Source: an uncultured Burkholderiales bacterium (GTDB lineage Bacteria; Pseudomonadota; Gammaproteobacteria; Burkholderiales; Burkholderiaceae_E). From it: DNA of 8,228 nt. A program made the position numbers and the translations under genes. Shown here one piece after another: positions 6,797 to 8,228 of this stretch. The notes beneath the pieces were generated by a model that saw only the letters and a program-made list of their open reading frames with translations, searched no databases and was not told the DNA's origin. The stretch lies in assembly GCA_903898725.1 (NCBI GenBank), contig CAIUGQ010000064.1, positions 1 to 8,228 on the forward strand. The letters are read 5' to 3'. Every line of letters starts with the position of its first letter. Positions within the stretch are counted from its first letter, which is position 1.

Positions 6797-7396
6797 TCAG
6801 CGCAGGCCGTCGTGGCCGGTCACGTCGGCGGCGGCGAGGCCCGCGACGCGTGCGTGGATGCGCGCGCCGGTCGTCATCGCCAGGAAGAAGACGAGTTCGT
6901 CGGCGTGCGGATGGCCCGGCACACCGACCTCGATCGCGTCGAAATGGCTGCGGACGTAGCTCGCGTTGACGTGCGTGATCGGCAGGTCGAGCCGGGTGCC
7001 CGGTCCGCCGACCTTCTTGGTCGACGGCACGATCGCCTTCGTCGGCACGCCGTGACGCTTCTCCAGCAGATCGCGCATCGCGTAGCCGCCGGGCACGTGC
7101 CACAGCGCTCCGTGCTCGATCTCGCCGTCGGCACCGACGATCGAGCCCTTGCCGTAGCCCTCGATGCGGGTCGGGGGCACGTCCATCGCCTCGAGCAGCC
7201 GCCGCGCCATGTCGATGCCGACCGGCGTCAGCGCCTCCATCATCGGCAGGATGTCGGGCTCGTGGCGACCGGCGTACGGATTGCGCAGCACGACGCCGAT
7301 GACGCCGCGCAGCAGGGCCTGCGGCGGCGGCGGACCGAACTCGTGCCGGATCGTCTCGACCTGGGTCCAGACTCGGCGGATCTCGATGAGGCTCAA
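6797..7396 (-). CDS. Amino acid synthesis family protein (PF06684/DUF1185), first copy
   Basis: A 199-residue member of the same family as its downstream neighbour, without signal peptide or membrane segment. Visible blocks: RNPYAGRHE (38-46), GKGSIVGADGEIEH (82-95), PSTKKVGGPGT (124-134), RSHFDAIE (149-156), and the C-terminal GHDGLR. It differs from the second copy mainly in the N-terminal third and in residues 97-120. The start is TTG at 7396, supported by GGGAG with a 6-nt spacer and by the MSLIEIRR opening. The nearest upstream ATG (7422) is out of frame and closes at once. It follows the UPF0280 gene by 36 bp. The biochemical role is not known; conserved Lys, His, Asp and Glu residues in the shared blocks suggest an active or ligand-binding site common to both copies. 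Confidence 0.85.
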   Translation of the reverse strand: MSLIEIRRVWTQVETIRHEFGPPPPQALLRGVIGVVLRNPYAGRHEPDILPMMEALTPVGIDMARRLLEAMDVPPTRIEGYGKGSIVGADGEIEHGALWHVPGGYAMRDLLEKRHGVPTKAIVPSTKKVGGPGTRLDLPITHVNASYVRSHFDAIEVGVPGHPHADELVFFLAMTTGARIHARVAGLAAADVTGHDGLR

Positions 7397-7402
7397 GCGG
7401 GG

Positions 7403-7407
7403 CTCCC
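7403..7407 (-). promoter_or_regulatory. Ribosome binding site deciding a TTG start
   Basis: The minus strand reads GGGAG, 6 nt before the TTG at 7396. This supports the rare TTG codon as the start of the first DUF1185 gene, since no in-frame ATG or GTG with a better site lies between it and the stop of the preceding gene. Confidence 0.6.
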
Positions 7408-7432
7408 GGTGCGTGGGGTCATGGCGCGGGGC

Positions 7433-8228
7433 TCAGGCGGCGTGCGCCAGTCGCGGCGCCAGGTCGCCGACGGCGCGCCATCGGCCCTGCAGCGCGATCA
7501 GCGCGGCGCCGACGAGCCCGGCATCGACGCAGCGTCGCGCCTCGGCCTCGCCGGCATCGAGCGCACGGCGCACCGCGTCGTCGGGCAGCGCCGGCACCGC
7601 CACCGTGGCGAGCCGCTCGCCCAGGTCGCTGTTGTCCCTCAGGCCGAGGGCGGGTGCCCGGCGGATCGAGGCATGGTCGACGTCGACGGCATTGGCGATC
7701 ATCGTCGCGGCCGCATCGGCGCCGGCACCGTCGCGGGCGAGCACGGTGACGCTGTCGGCGATGCCCAGCGACAGGCTGCGCCCGCGCCAGCCGCTGGTGG
7801 CGATGCCGCGCCAGGGCGCATCGGCGCGGACCGTCAGCGAAGCGGGCAGTTCGACGCGAGCCCGCCCCGCCACGGCGCCGTGGCCGAGCTCGCCCCGCCG
7901 ATCGAGCGCGACGCCGATGGTGTAGTCGGGCGCCTCCGGTGCGAGCCAGAGCGCCACGTCGCCACCGTTGTTCACGTGTGCGCGACGCACGCCGGGCGCA
8001 ACGAGGCAGGCGACGACCGTGTCGGCGACCGCGCCGGCGACCGCCGCCATCGGCGTCACGAAGCGCGGCCGGAACGGCAGCACCGCCGCGTGCATGCGGC
8101 GGGCCGTGTCGCCCACCGGGACATCGTCGGGCGTCGCGCAGCGGCGCAGGCAGGCCAGCTCGGCGACCAGTTCGTCCAGCAGCGGCTCGAAGCGGATCCA
8201 CGCCCGCCCGATCGCGGCGGCCACCGCC
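7433..8228 (-). CDS. UPF0280 family protein (ApbE-like fold), 5' end outside window
   Basis: The last 264 or so residues of a UPF0280 protein. The frame continues through the right edge: codons before the GTG at 8224 are open and read as the same Ala-rich helix (AVAAAIGRAW), so that GTG is internal and perhaps some 30 residues are missing. Numbering from that codon, visible blocks are FVTPMAAVAG (55-64), VNNGGDVALW (84-93), ATSG (142-145), SVTV (158-161) and GADAAAT (168-174). These resemble, in order, the glycine-rich, TSG and AD-x-x-AT regions of ApbE flavin transferases. The HxxDPxTG segment that ApbE has between TSG and SVTV is absent, so standard FMN-transferase chemistry cannot be assumed. 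It appears to be the first gene of the visible block. Its role is unproven; flavin-related maturation of a pathway reductase is one idea. Confidence 0.85.
   Translation of the reverse strand, partial: AVAAAIGRAWIRFEPLLDELVAELACLRRCATPDDVPVGDTARRMHAAVLPFRPRFVTPMAAVAGAVADTVVACLVAPGVRRAHVNNGGDVALWLAPEAPDYTIGVALDRRGELGHGAVAGRARVELPASLTVRADAPWRGIATSGWRGRSLSLGIADSVTVLARDGAGADAAATMIANAVDVDHASIRRAPALGLRDNSDLGERLATVAVPALPDDAVRRALDAGEAEARRCVDAGLVGAALIALQGRWRAVGDLAPRLAHAA

Noticed and set aside
8222..8224. GTG as the start of the UPF0280 gene
   Set aside because: The frame continues upstream to the window edge with family-like residues, so this codon is most likely an internal valine and the gene is truncated by the window.
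1..8228. CRISPR array, tRNA/rRNA genes, insertion sequences, phage genes
   Set aside because: No spaced direct repeats, tRNA-like cloverleaf stretches, transposase motifs or terminal inverted repeats with target duplications were seen; gene style is uniform throughout.

Overview
This is a very GC-rich stretch with strong G/C preference at third codon positions and several GTG/TTG starts. The periplasmic binding protein has a Gram-negative-type Sec signal and no lipobox. Together with the family mix, this points to a high-GC proteobacterium, most likely a betaproteobacterium of the Burkholderiales type. The taxonomic call is inference from style; the window contains no rRNA or other marker gene.

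Every gene I can support lies on the minus strand, so the window reads right to left as one compact, operon-like block. In transcription order: a UPF0280 (ApbE-fold) protein cut by the right window edge (8228-7433); two tandem paralogues of the 'amino acid synthesis' family PF06684/DUF1185 (7396-6797 and 6780-6196); a periplasmic substrate-binding protein (6097-4868); a fused LivH-LivM-type permease (4860-2905); LivG-type (2908-2063) and LivF-type (2066-1353) ATPases; and an enamidase-like cyclic-amide hydrolase (1314-106). A possible further gene start (85-1) runs off the left edge. Spacings are 36, 16, 98, 7, -4, -4 and 38 bp. The only gap of note (98 bp, before the binding protein) holds a perfect GC hairpin and no recognisable promoter. 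No regulator, promoter or factor-independent terminator is visible, so the transcription start is probably to the right of the window.

Reading of the system: the four ABC components form a complete HAAT (branched-chain amino acid type) importer. The co-transcribed amidohydrolase matches enamidase (6-oxo-1,4,5,6-tetrahydronicotinate hydrolase of the Eubacterium barkeri nicotinate pathway) in all expected metal ligands and in several long diagnostic blocks. The simplest model is uptake of an N-heterocyclic or cyclic-amide carboxylate such as nicotinate or 6-hydroxynicotinate, then ring reduction and ring opening. UPF0280 and the DUF1185 pair would be uncharacterised accessory or enzymatic parts of that route. 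The components are recognisable. The combination, and above all the jobs of UPF0280 and the two DUF1185 proteins, is what looks undescribed.
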